Positions 15,053 to 22,674 of a DNA stretch of 34,327 nucleotides are shown here, one piece after another. How positions within the stretch are numbered: the stretch's first letter is position 1; the number at the start of each line of letters is the position of its first letter. Under the pieces are notes generated by a model that saw only the letters and a list, made by a program, of their open reading frames with translations, did no database searches and had not been told where the DNA came from. Origin of the DNA: an uncultured Clostridia bacterium (lineage in GTDB: Bacteria; Bacillota; Clostridia; Christensenellales; UBA1242); assembly GCA_944350225.1 (NCBI GenBank), contig CALVOH010000003.1:1-34327 (forward strand). The letters are read 5' to 3'. A program made the translations under genes and the position numbers.

Positions 15053-15823
15053 TTAGCCTTCCATAATCATTTTATCAGCAATAAGAGCTATAAGTTCGCC
15101 ATTTGTTGGCTTTTCATTACTGTTATATATTTTTAATCCGAAAAGTGCATTTATATTTTCTATTTTGCCTCTATTCCAAGCGACTTCAATCGCGTGTCGC
15201 ATACCTCTTTCCACTTTTGATGAGCTTGTTTCAAATCTTTCTGCAATTGTAGGATACAATTGTTTTGTGATTGATCCTATTATTTCAGGTTTTTCAACTG
15301 CAAGTTTAACAGCTTCTCTCAAAAACTGATACCCCTTTATATGAGCAGGAATTCCAATGCTTATAAAAATATTTGAAATTTTCTCGTCTAGTTGTTTGCT
15401 TGCTTTCATAGACAAAACAGAGTTGTTTTTATGGCTGTCCAACAAATCAAACATTCTTTCTTCCAACACCTCTGGTGCGACAGGCTTTACCATAAAATAA
15501 CTTGCGCCTTCATCCATCGCCTTTGTTACAAAGCCACTATGAGACAAGTTTGTAACAAAAATTACCTTCGGAATCTTTTCGTGCATCTCTTCTTTTAACT
15601 TTTCCAAAACGACAAAGCCGTCTATCCCACTTAACATAACCTCAATAATCAAAAAATCAGGTTTAAGTAAAGGCACATCTTTGACGACCTCATCGCCGTT
15701 TGGGCTAACACCCACAAGCGCAAATTTTTCGCTTTGGCGAAAATATGTTACAATCGAGTTTCCATCAGCTTTGTCTGCAACATAAACTCGAATTTTTCCT
15801 TTGTGAATCGGCAGATTTTCCAT
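15053..15823 (-). CDS. spo0A: Spo0A-type sporulation regulator with altered receiver site
   Basis: Spo0A is the master response regulator of sporulation; its C-terminal domain binds 0A boxes after phosphorylation of the receiver. The DNA-binding half is very clearly Spo0A (IGIPAHIKGYQFLREAV, GSITKQLYP, RHAIEVAWNRG, KPTNGELIALIADK). The receiver is degenerate: Glu61 replaces the phospho-accepting Asp (Asp56 in B. subtilis), the acidic pair is Asp17-Lys18 instead of Asp-Asp, and the usual MP after the acceptor is LS. Thr91 and Lys113 of the switch are kept. It may be active without phosphorylation or regulated in another way; it could also be a paralogue beside a normal Spo0A elsewhere. The length of 256 is normal. 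The start has a good AGGAG site. Confidence 0.88.
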   Translation of the reverse strand: MENLPIHKGKIRVYVADKADGNSIVTYFRQSEKFALVGVSPNGDEVVKDVPLLKPDFLIIEVMLSGIDGFVVLEKLKEEMHEKIPKVIFVTNLSHSGFVTKAMDEGASYFMVKPVAPEVLEERMFDLLDSHKNNSVLSMKASKQLDEKISNIFISIGIPAHIKGYQFLREAVKLAVEKPEIIGSITKQLYPTIAERFETSSSKVERGMRHAIEVAWNRGKIENINALFGLKIYNSNEKPTNGELIALIADKMIMEG

Positions 15824-15865
15824 AATTTCTCACTCCTTTTATATAATATTTTGAAAAATCATAAA

Positions 15866-15884
15866 TTTCACTTGTTTTGTGAAA
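15866..15884 (-). promoter_or_regulatory. Inverted repeat upstream of spo0A
   Basis: TTTCAC and GTGAAA are separated by seven bases, about 45 bases upstream of the spo0A ATG. The size fits a dimeric regulator site. A -10-like TATATAA stretch lies between it and the gene; no clear -35 box is seen. Confidence 0.35.
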
Positions 15885-15911
15885 CATATTTAAATTATCA
15901 CAAAAAGCCGA

Positions 15912-15948
15912 CAAAAAAAAGAATAACTCGCATCAAATAATGCGAGTT
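15912..15948 (-). terminator. Terminator of the lipoprotein gene
   Basis: Nine-base arms AACTCGCAT and ATGCGAGTT with a 6-base loop are followed on the minus strand by a T-rich stretch with an eight-T run. It lies between the lipoprotein gene and spo0A. Confidence 0.75.
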
Positions 15949-16023
15949 GTGTCTAATTTTGTTGAAACCTGATTATGCCTTTTTTTTACCTAAAAAAGCT
16001 TAAAATTTGTTGATTACAAAATA

Positions 16024-17400
16024 CTAATTAATTGTCTTTCCTAGGAGTTTAGGATTTGTTTGCGCAGTAAATGAAACTTGATATAAATAATAGTTAGCAT
16101 CAGTTTGCTCTTCTTCGCTCACCTCAGCCTCTTCGCTTTGATCATAAACTCGTTGAGCATAAAAATAAACATTTTTCAAGTTGCCGCTCTCATGAATTTC
16201 ATACCCTGCTTTGTCGCTTATAACAGTCATGCCGTCGACAAGAACTTTTATTTCTTCTGGTTCTAAAACACTTAAATATGATATTCCGTCTTCTGTGGAG
16301 AAAAATACTAGGTCATTATTCACAAACAGCACCGAATTGTATTCTCCACTTGCCAACAATCTTATAGGCTCGCTTGAATTATCTGCTTTATAAAATAGTT
16401 GTGCTTCTCCTGAAAGTGAGGACTCAAATATATATCCATTAAAACTGCTAGCTGTTTTGCATTCTATTCTAAATATATTGTCTATTTGGGCTGAATAAAA
16501 TGGTTTTTCTAGTGCTGAAAGGAAACTGGTCGTAGCAAGTTTTTGTGTGTTTAGTTTGTATGTGTTTGAAACACCTGTAATTTCATTTAATCTTGTAAGA
16601 AAAAGTTCGTTTCCTTCTCTTCCTGTAAACGTGATCGTGTTGTTTATTGTGCTACTAATTGATCGCGATTGCTTTGAAGCCAAATCAAATTCAAAAACTT
16701 CATTCCCTGATTGCCCGAACTCGTTCTCTTTGTCTTGTGTATAATATAGCTTTCCATCAAATTCGTCGTTTTCCTTAGGCAAAGCGACGCTTGTTGCAGA
16801 AGCAGAGATTTCAATCTTTTCATCGTTAGCCAAATTGATTACATTTAAAGCTGTTCCATCGTAGATTATAAAATAACTTTCCCCATCGAATTGAACTGCT
16901 CTAAATTGAGCTTTCTCGCTGTCAAAAGAATTCGTCGTCATAATTTCTTTGGTATCTTTCCCGTTCAGCCTGGTTTTAAAAACAGAAACATAAGTGAAAA
17001 CATATTCATTAAACTTTGTTTTATGTTTGTTTGGACTAGTGTAATAAACAAAATCTCCAAGCACAAAACTATACATGTTTTCATATCCCAAAACTTCGCT
17101 ATTTAACTTGTTTACATTTTCAGGTGAAGAGTATTGTTGTGTTTCTTCGTTAAGGTCGAGTCTTGCGAGATATGAATATTCAGCACCTGCATTAAACTCG
17201 TCCATCGATGTTATATCAGAGTTGACATAACCATTTGCATAAAAAATATTGTCGTCCACCACCGACACTATGCCACCATTATAAAGTATTTGCCCACTTT
17301 TACTGTTTGGAATACCACTAGAACTTGAACAAGCCACAAGAGATATTGAAAAAAATCCAACAAGCAACAAAAGTGAAAATATCTTAATTAATTTTTTCAT
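16024..17400 (-). CDS. Lipoprotein with a beta-propeller-like body
   Basis: The 458-residue protein starts with a lipoprotein signal peptide ending in LVAC, so Cys24 should be lipidated and the protein held on the outer face of the membrane. The body is a series of short beta-rich units (GGIVSVVDDNIFYANG, then FVLGDFVYYTS, GESYFIIYDG, DGKLYYTQD and similar). This pattern is typical of DUF5050-like propellers in clostridia. A ligand or partner is not evident. It has a GGAGAG site and its own promoter, and ends before a clear terminator, so it is a single-gene transcript next to spo0A. Confidence 0.72.
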   Translation of the reverse strand: MKKLIKIFSLLLLVGFFSISLVACSSSSGIPNSKSGQILYNGGIVSVVDDNIFYANGYVNSDITSMDEFNAGAEYSYLARLDLNEETQQYSSPENVNKLNSEVLGYENMYSFVLGDFVYYTSPNKHKTKFNEYVFTYVSVFKTRLNGKDTKEIMTTNSFDSEKAQFRAVQFDGESYFIIYDGTALNVINLANDEKIEISASATSVALPKENDEFDGKLYYTQDKENEFGQSGNEVFEFDLASKQSRSISSTINNTITFTGREGNELFLTRLNEITGVSNTYKLNTQKLATTSFLSALEKPFYSAQIDNIFRIECKTASSFNGYIFESSLSGEAQLFYKADNSSEPIRLLASGEYNSVLFVNNDLVFFSTEDGISYLSVLEPEEIKVLVDGMTVISDKAGYEIHESGNLKNVYFYAQRVYDQSEEAEVSEEEQTDANYYLYQVSFTAQTNPKLLGKTIN

Positions 17401-17432
17401 CTACTCTCCATTAATAAGTCATATTGTGATTA

Positions 17433-17461
17433 AGTCTATCATTTTTTTTCTTTTATGTCAA
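17433..17461 (-). promoter_or_regulatory. Promoter of the lipoprotein gene
   Basis: On the minus strand a perfect TTGACA and TAGACT are separated by 17 bases, with a normal-length leader carrying GGAGAG before the ATG. Confidence 0.55.
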
Positions 17462-17482
17462 TTATTTACAAGTTATTTGCTT

Positions 17483-18181
17483 TTAAACGTCAATTTTGAC
17501 CAGTTGATTATCCACCATGTCACAGGATGTGAGATAAAAATTGATTCCATCTAATTTAAATTGATTTTTTTTTCGCTTAACGCCGTGGATATGCCCGAAC
17601 ACGACCGAATCAACCTGAGCTTCTTTCAAAAGCTTTGTAAATTCGCTTTCCTCTTTTTTAAAATTGCATGGCGGATAATGCATCATACAAATTATTTTTT
17701 CGTTGTTCGTTTGCAACTTTTTAGCACTAGCTAAGGTCAATTCCAATCTTATTAGTTCACGTTTAAATATCTTTTCGTCTTCTTCCGATGCAAACTCACC
17801 ATTTTCAGAAACAGTCCAACCTCTCGTGCCACATATGATTACGTCTTCAAATTTTATTGCGTCATTTTGTATGGCAAAAATGTTTTTTGGTAGCATTGCT
17901 CGAACAGCCGAAATCGAAGACCACCAAAAATCATGGTTTCCACGAATTATTATTTTTTTTCCTGGCAAGTCTTTAATCAAATCAAAGTCAGCTTTCGCTT
18001 CTCCCAATTTCATAGCCCAAGAAAAATCGCCTGCAAGCAAAACTAAATCTTCTTCTTTTACTTTCGCGCGCCAATCTTCAAATATTTTTTCTTCATAGCC
18101 TTCCCATGTAGGCCCAAAAATGTTCATCGGTTTTGGATTGTTTATCGACAAGTGTAAATCGCTAATTGCAAAAACTTTCAT
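17483..18181 (-). CDS. Calcineurin-like metallophosphoesterase
   Basis: The 232-residue cytoplasmic enzyme has all five metal-site motifs in order: DLHLS near the N-terminus, LLAGDFSWA, IRGNHDFWW, MMHYPP and FGHIHG. It should hydrolyse a phosphoester with a two-metal centre; the substrate cannot be told. The WAMKLGEAKADFDLI region resembles the Ser/Thr phosphatase-like family often found in clostridia. Its ATG overlaps the stop of yqeY by one base, so the two are translationally coupled. Confidence 0.88.
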   Translation of the reverse strand: MKVFAISDLHLSINNPKPMNIFGPTWEGYEEKIFEDWRAKVKEEDLVLLAGDFSWAMKLGEAKADFDLIKDLPGKKIIIRGNHDFWWSSISAVRAMLPKNIFAIQNDAIKFEDVIICGTRGWTVSENGEFASEEDEKIFKRELIRLELTLASAKKLQTNNEKIICMMHYPPCNFKKEESEFTKLLKEAQVDSVVFGHIHGVKRKKNQFKLDGINFYLTSCDMVDNQLVKIDV

Positions 18182-18603
18182 TAAATTTCCTTCAACACTT
18201 CACCGACAACTTTCATGTCGCAAGCGCCCTGATAATTTTGTTTAAAATATTTCATCACCGTAGGCACACTTTTATCTGGCAAGGTTAAAATGATGTCTTT
18301 TATTTCTTCACGAGTAAGCATTTTTGGCAAATATTTTTCTACAAGCAAAATCTGTTGTGAAATTTTTTCTGCCATCTCTTTATTGCCCACTTTGATATAA
18401 TTGTCTCTCTCTTCACAAAGCTCTTTACTCGTTTTTTGAAGAAGGTGCGATGCGTCGCCATCTGTAAGTTGTAAACCTGCTTGTCTTTTGTTTATTTCTT
18501 CAAGTTTTAACTTATTTAAAAGCACACTATAAAGAGCTCTTGCCGTTTGATCTTTGGTTTTAATAGCCTCCACATTTGCCTTTTTGATTTGATCAATAAT
18601 CAT
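18181..18603 (-). CDS. yqeY: YqeY/GatB-tail domain protein
   Basis: YqeY proteins resemble the helical C-terminal tail of GatB and are thought to bind tRNA, but their role is not settled. The 140-residue protein shows the family features: KAKDQTA-like segment IKTKDQTARALYS near the N-terminus, EERDNYIKVGN, LVEKYLPKMLTREEI, and a C-terminal GACDMKVVGEVLKE in place of the usual GRADGKLV. A strong AAGGAGG site supports the start. It is first in a two-gene operon with the metallophosphoesterase. Confidence 0.9.
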   Translation of the reverse strand: MIIDQIKKANVEAIKTKDQTARALYSVLLNKLKLEEINKRQAGLQLTDGDASHLLQKTSKELCEERDNYIKVGNKEMAEKISQQILLVEKYLPKMLTREEIKDIILTLPDKSVPTVMKYFKQNYQGACDMKVVGEVLKEI

Positions 18604-18626
18604 AAAACCTCCTTAAGTCAATATAA

Positions 18627-18654
18627 ATTATACAAAATTTGTTAGAATTTTCAA
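18627..18654 (-). promoter_or_regulatory. yqeY promoter
   Basis: On the minus strand TTGAAA and a perfect TATAAT are separated by 16 bases, upstream of the AAGGAGG site. It diverges from the tRNA-Met promoter. Confidence 0.5.
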
Positions 18655-18673
18655 AGCAATTACTCGAAATCTA

Positions 18674-18703
18674 TTGACATTTGATTGAAAAATTATATAT
18701 AAT
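18674..18703 (+). promoter_or_regulatory. tRNA-Met promoter
   Basis: Perfect TTGACA and TATAAT are separated by 18 bases, with the -10 box 18 bases before the mature tRNA. Confidence 0.7.
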
Positions 18704-18721
18704 TAAATCACACTTAAATTT

Positions 18722-18798
18722 GGCGGTATAGCTCAGCTGGCTAGAGCGTACGGTTCATACCCGTAAGGTCACTGGTTCAAGCCCAGTTACCGCTACCA
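18722..18798 (+). tRNA. tRNA-Met(CAT), elongator type
   Basis: A 77-base cloverleaf: acceptor GGCGGTA pairing with TACCGCT, a D-arm GCTCAGCTGGCTAGAGC, anticodon stem TACGG/CCGTA with loop TTCATAC, and an encoded CCA. It is close to the B. subtilis elongator tRNA-Met. It lacks the unpaired first position and three G-C pairs of initiators. A TilS-modified tRNA-Ile(CAT) is the other possibility, but the likeness to tRNA-Met is strong. Confidence 0.93.
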
Positions 18799-18804
18799 AT
18801 AAAT

Positions 18805-18833
18805 ATTGCAATTTTTAAATTGCAATTTTTTTT
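18805..18833 (+). terminator. tRNA-Met terminator
   Basis: ATTGCAATTT and its complement form a tight hairpin followed by eight T, six bases after the tRNA. Confidence 0.8.
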
Positions 18834-18847
18834 ATTCTATCAAGACT

Positions 18848-19927
18848 TTAAACTTTAACAACTGAATATGACAAGTAAACATTCAAATTTGGATAGATTA
18901 TTGTTATTGTGGCATTTGTAAAATCTTCTAGCACTATCATTGTAAGCTCTTTGTATATCTTCCCTTCACTTGTAAATAATTTTGGTTCTTCATTTTTGAC
19001 ATTTGTTTCAAATATCAATAAGTCATCTTTAACATATATAGTTCCGTTTTTTAATTCTGCGTTTGAATTGAATATCAGTTTTATTTCTTGCTCATATTCA
19101 ATTTCCACTTCTATCTCTTTTATTAATTCATCGTTTAAATACACTAAAAGTCTGCTCGTTCCACTTTGCTTCCCTGTTATTGTTAGATTGTTGATTGACA
19201 GATTATTGCCTTCTTCTTTTAACTCTATCTCGGCTTGTCCTGTGTAATATACAGGGGTTATTGTTTTGTCTATTGTAAAAGATTGATTTTGAGATAAACA
19301 TATCTCGTTCGGCAATTCAATATTTGGCGAAACTGAGAGCACTTCAACTTCTACCGTTTGTTTTTGCGTTTGTAATGTAAAGGTTATTATAGTTGTTCCT
19401 ATCTTACTCGCAGTTATAATGTTTTTTGATACTTTAACTGAACTTCCTTCTAATGTTAAAGAATAATCCTTGTATGATTGAAAACTTTTTTGATTATCAA
19501 TCCCGTCTTCTCTTGCTTTGTCTATCTCTTTATCTAACAAATACAACGTTATCTTACTTGGAAGGTCTGTTATCGGCCCATCTGGGTTTTCTAAAACACT
19601 TATCTTTGTTGTTGTAATTGCCCTATCTTCTCCCCTCGTCGCCGTTGCTCGTAACGTAGCTGTTCCCACTTGTTTCGCGTATATGTAACCGTCTTGTAAG
19701 ATAGCTATGTCTTCATTTTCTATAACAAATGTTACTGTGGCTTCTTCGTCAGAGCATTTGTATGTAATAGGTTTTACTTCGTCAACTTGTATTGATATTT
19801 CATCAACTGCTATGCTTAAATCTGTCGCTTTCGGTTTTGTTACCATGACACAGATTATCGCTATCACGCAACACATTATAGCCATCACCGCAGATATGCT
19901 TATCACTACTTTCAACTTCTTCGTCAT
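18848..19927 (-). CDS. Membrane-anchored Ig-like (Big_2-type) domain protein, copy 1
   Basis: The 359-residue protein has a basic N-terminus, one membrane segment (about residues 8-30) and an outer part of beta-rich repeats. The first is Big_2-like (VDEISIQVDEVKPITYKC, then GYIYAKQVGTATLRATAT); another starts near LPSKITLYLLDKE and a third near LPNEICLSQNQSF. Such domains occur in surface adhesins and wall-associated proteins of Firmicutes; the partner is unknown. Only Lys3 differs from copy 2 (Arg3). No good Shine-Dalgarno site is seen; a weak TTGTAT-17-TAAGAT promoter would end six bases before the ATG, like the leaderless genes elsewhere in this window. A TGTCGAA 0A-box-like site lies upstream. 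Confidence 0.75.
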   Translation of the reverse strand: MTKKLKVVISISAVMAIMCCVIAIICVMVTKPKATDLSIAVDEISIQVDEVKPITYKCSDEEATVTFVIENEDIAILQDGYIYAKQVGTATLRATATRGEDRAITTTKISVLENPDGPITDLPSKITLYLLDKEIDKAREDGIDNQKSFQSYKDYSLTLEGSSVKVSKNIITASKIGTTIITFTLQTQKQTVEVEVLSVSPNIELPNEICLSQNQSFTIDKTITPVYYTGQAEIELKEEGNNLSINNLTITGKQSGTSRLLVYLNDELIKEIEVEIEYEQEIKLIFNSNAELKNGTIYVKDDLLIFETNVKNEEPKLFTSEGKIYKELTMIVLEDFTNATITIIYPNLNVYLSYSVVKV

Positions 19928-19949
19928 ATCTAAATCTTATACCTATCTT

Positions 19950-19956
19950 TGTCGAA
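19950..19956 (+). promoter_or_regulatory. Possible Spo0A box upstream of Ig-like gene copy 1
   Basis: TGTCGAA matches the core of the 0A box and lies 23 bases upstream of the ATG. The same site is present in the second copy (23777-23783). A 7-base match can occur by chance. Confidence 0.3.
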
Positions 19957-20054
19957 ATACAAATGTTTATATCGAAAAAAAACTAAATTTTACTTTGCTA
20001 TCATTTAAAACATTTCACAATAGAAAAAATCGGCAAGACTAGATACGCCAATGA

Positions 20055-21359
20055 TTAAATTTTTAATATAATATTTTCAAGTTCATTAAGATATTCTTCT
20101 GCTTTCTTTTCGTCGGAATGCTCTATCATAATTCTAATTTTTGGCTCAGTTCCACTAGCTCGAACAAGCACTCTGCCTGCAGGGGCTATATTATTTGAAA
20201 TTTGAAGAATTTTTTGTGATAAAAACTCATTGTTCAAAACTTTTAATTTGTCTTCAACAATCACATTTTTGTTTTTTTGTGTTAAAAGTTTTGCATCAAA
20301 CAACTGCGACAAACTTTTATTTTTTTCTTTCATGATTGTAGCGACACACAATGCAGAGAGTATTCCATCTCCAGTATTTAAAAAATTTTTCATTATTATA
20401 TGCCCAGACTGCTCACCACCTAGCGACAAATTCATTTTATCCATAGCTTCTATCACATATTTATCCCCTACATCAGTTCTAATAAGATTTATTTTCTTTT
20501 TATTTAAAGCTAGCAAAAGTCCTGTGTTAGTATGACTTGTTCCAACTACGGTATTCCCGTTCAAAAGACCTTTTTCATGCATGCTAACGGCCAAGATATA
20601 TACCAACATATCCCCGTCAAATACGCGTCCATTTTCATCTACTGCTATCACTCTGTCCGAATCGCCATCAAAAGCAAAACCGACGTCTGCTTTTTCATTT
20701 AACATTTTTTTTCTTAAATTCTCTATATGTGTAGAACCACACTTCTCGTTTATTTTCATTCCATTGTTTGCACATGCAGTTTTTAAGACTTGCGCGCCCA
20801 TTTTGTTAAAAACTCTTGGTGCTATTTTATAAGCAGCACCGTTAGAACAATCGAGAATGATTTTGAGTCCTTCCAAATTTCCCGAACAAGAGCATAAATA
20901 ATTTGAATATAATCGTTGCAAGGAGCTTTTCTTTTTATATTTCCCAACACGCAGTGACGACAAAATTTGAGGGCACCCAAAATATCTCTCCAAATCGGCC
21001 TCTTCCTTTTCGCTTAGTTTTTTGCCGTAGGAACCAAAGATTTTTATCCCATTATATTCACGAGGGTTGTGAGATGCAGAAATCATAACTCCGTAGTCAA
21101 AACCTTTTAGCTTTGTAATGTAAGAGACGCCGGCAGTAGGTAGCACACCTGCATCAAAAACATTTGCCCCACCTTTTAACGCGCCTGTTGCTAATGCACA
21201 AATTAAATAACTTCCGCTCTGACGCGTATCAGTCGCAATTAAAATTTTTGCATTATTTTTTTTACGGGCAAGTGCATTGCCTACCATTTGTGCTATCTGC
21301 TCAGTAAGGTCATTGTTTACAATTCCACGTATCCCATCTGTTCCAAAGTATATCCCCAA
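20055..21359 (-). CDS. glmM: Phosphoglucosamine mutase
   Basis: GlmM interconverts glucosamine-6-phosphate and glucosamine-1-phosphate for UDP-GlcNAc, the peptidoglycan precursor. Motifs are all present: N-terminal FGTDGIRGI, the phosphoserine loop ISASHNP (Ser96), the metal loop DGDSDR, the sugar loop GGEQSGH and the phosphate-binding RASGTEPKIR. The length of 434 is normal. The start codon is TTG, with a GAGAGG site inside the end of the upstream acetyltransferase gene; the two genes are only two bases apart and probably translated together. It lies between the two 1,130-bp direct repeats. Confidence 0.96.
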   Translation of the reverse strand: MGIYFGTDGIRGIVNNDLTEQIAQMVGNALARKKNNAKILIATDTRQSGSYLICALATGALKGGANVFDAGVLPTAGVSYITKLKGFDYGVMISASHNPREYNGIKIFGSYGKKLSEKEEADLERYFGCPQILSSLRVGKYKKKSSLQRLYSNYLCSCSGNLEGLKIILDCSNGAAYKIAPRVFNKMGAQVLKTACANNGMKINEKCGSTHIENLRKKMLNEKADVGFAFDGDSDRVIAVDENGRVFDGDMLVYILAVSMHEKGLLNGNTVVGTSHTNTGLLLALNKKKINLIRTDVGDKYVIEAMDKMNLSLGGEQSGHIIMKNFLNTGDGILSALCVATIMKEKNKSLSQLFDAKLLTQKNKNVIVEDKLKVLNNEFLSQKILQISNNIAPAGRVLVRASGTEPKIRIMIEHSDEKKAEEYLNELENIILKI

Positions 21360-21361
21360 TT

Positions 21362-21988
21362 TTATTTACCTCTCTTTAAATATCTTTCTGCCTTTTTAGG
21401 TTTTACTTCTTGCCTAACTCTTCCAATAACAAAATCACTTTCTTCCGTGGAATTTGTTACTGTCGTTCCAGCGCATATATATGATCTTTTAGCAATATTC
21501 ACCGGCGCTATAATGTTGCAGTTACTACCAATAAAGGCTTCATCACCTACTTTGCTTCGATTTTTTTCCTTACCGTTGTAATTTGCAAAAATAACTCCAC
21601 AACCTATATTGACCTTTTCTCCTATATCGACATCACCAATGTATGCAAGATGACTTGCTTTACTACCAAATCCAATACTAGAATTTTTAACTTCAACAAA
21701 ATTTCCTATTTTTACGTTGCTTGCGAGAAAACTGTTTGGCCTTAAATGTGCAAATGGACCAATTTTACATTTTGCACCCACCATGCTTTCTTCAATAACA
21801 CTACATTCAATTTCACAGTCATCGCCAATCGTACTTTCAAAAATTATTGAATTTGAGCCGATGTTTACATTATTTCCTATTTTGCAGTGCCCTTTTATAA
21901 CTACATTCAACCCAATATTTACATTTTCTCCAAATTCAGCTTCCTTAGAAATTGATACTTGCTTAACATTTAATATTTTTGGCTTCAT
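21362..21988 (-). CDS. Stand-alone GlmU-type acetyltransferase domain
   Basis: In most bacteria GlmU joins an N-terminal uridylyltransferase and a C-terminal left-handed beta-helix that acetylates glucosamine-1-phosphate. This 208-residue protein has only the beta-helix part: hexapeptide repeats (IGNNVNIGSNSII), then the GlmU-specific block GPFAHLRPNSFL, KIGNFVEVKNS, KASHLAYIGDVDIG, FANYNGKEK and IGRVRQ. The Arg, Lys, His and Tyr residues used for catalysis in E. coli GlmU appear conserved. No uridylyltransferase sequence (LAAGxGTRM) lies upstream in any frame, so that activity must come from another gene. Being directly coupled to glmM supports glucosamine-1-phosphate as substrate. A GAGGGG site supports the start. 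Confidence 0.85.
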   Translation of the reverse strand: MKPKILNVKQVSISKEAEFGENVNIGLNVVIKGHCKIGNNVNIGSNSIIFESTIGDDCEIECSVIEESMVGAKCKIGPFAHLRPNSFLASNVKIGNFVEVKNSSIGFGSKASHLAYIGDVDIGEKVNIGCGVIFANYNGKEKNRSKVGDEAFIGSNCNIIAPVNIAKRSYICAGTTVTNSTEESDFVIGRVRQEVKPKKAERYLKRGK

Positions 21989-22052
21989 AACCCCTCAAAA
22001 AAAAGTGTCATCGTTTTTTAATATGCTTTTTTTACGACTTTTGTGATTTTCT

Positions 22053-22081
22053 TTGACTTTTTTAGAAAAAGAAAGTATAAT
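22053..22081 (+). promoter_or_regulatory. Promoter of the YcxB-like gene
   Basis: TTGACT and a perfect TATAAT are separated by 17 bases, with the -10 box 22 bases before the ATG and a GGAGG site in between. It diverges from the glmM operon. Confidence 0.65.
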
Positions 22082-22103
22082 TTGCCTAATTTGGAGGAAT
22101 AAA

Positions 22104-22604
22104 ATGCTGATAGCATCAAACGAAACAACTTTGACAAAAAAAGAGATATTGCGCATGCAAAACATATCTATATTAAGAAGCTGTTGGATGGTGGCAATTT
22201 TTGCAGTTGTTTTTGTTTTGCTGGCTTTTAGAATAGAAAATGGACAATTCGTTTTTGAAAGTGTGTTTTTTGCTGTGTTGGGCGCTGTTACTTTGCCATT
22301 GTATTTCGTTGTTGTAAAATTGTTAATGTCAAAACAAAACAAACGTATTCCAGCTTTAACAAAATACAAATATAATTTTTATAATGATAGAGTTGATGTA
22401 GAAGCGTCAAACGGTAAAATGTCAGAAAAACTTTCAGTCAAATTAAGTGATGTAAAAGATTACAAATCAACAAAAAACAAATTTTTACTTATAGTAGACA
22501 AAAACATAACACTTTTTATTAACAAATCTGGGTTTGCTAGTTTAGAAGAACAAACTAAACTTGAAAAATTATTCGCTTTAAAAATTACAAAAAAGAAGAT
22601 TTAA
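22104..22604 (+). CDS. Small membrane protein with YcxB-like C-terminal domain
   Basis: The 166-residue protein has two hydrophobic segments (about residues 25-45 and 50-72) and a cytoplasmic C-terminal domain. The pattern KYNFYNDRVDVEASNG, LSVKLSDVKDYKSTKN, FLLIVDKNITLFINKSGF is that of the YcxB family. The role of this family is not known to me. The start at 22104 has a GGAGG site; the frame is open upstream but that part precedes the promoter. It lies opposite in direction to the genes on both sides. Confidence 0.72.
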   Translation: MLIASNETTLTKKEILRMQNISILRSCWMVAIFAVVFVLLAFRIENGQFVFESVFFAVLGAVTLPLYFVVVKLLMSKQNKRIPALTKYKYNFYNDRVDVEASNGKMSEKLSVKLSDVKDYKSTKNKFLLIVDKNITLFINKSGFASLEEQTKLEKLFALKITKKKI

Positions 22605-22620
22605 TTTTTTTAAATAAACA

Positions 22621-22648
22621 AAAGACAGCAAATTCTGCTGTCTTTTTT
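22621..22648 (+). terminator. Terminator of the YcxB-like gene
   Basis: Ten-base arms with AGACAGCA and TGCTGTCT and an AATTC loop run into a stretch of T. It lies 16 bases after the stop and just before the second 1,130-bp repeat. Confidence 0.85.
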
Positions 22649-22674
22649 CGTAGTTTTTTAATCTCATAAAAGTC

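Larger units (their letters stand above)
18848..19977 (-). repeat. 1,130-bp direct repeat, copy 1
   Basis: This segment is nearly identical to 22675-23804 in the same orientation. The match begins exactly at the stop codon of the Ig-like gene and ends 50 bases upstream of its start. The only differences I found lie in the first ~75 bases of the gene; the rest appears identical. Confidence 0.93.
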
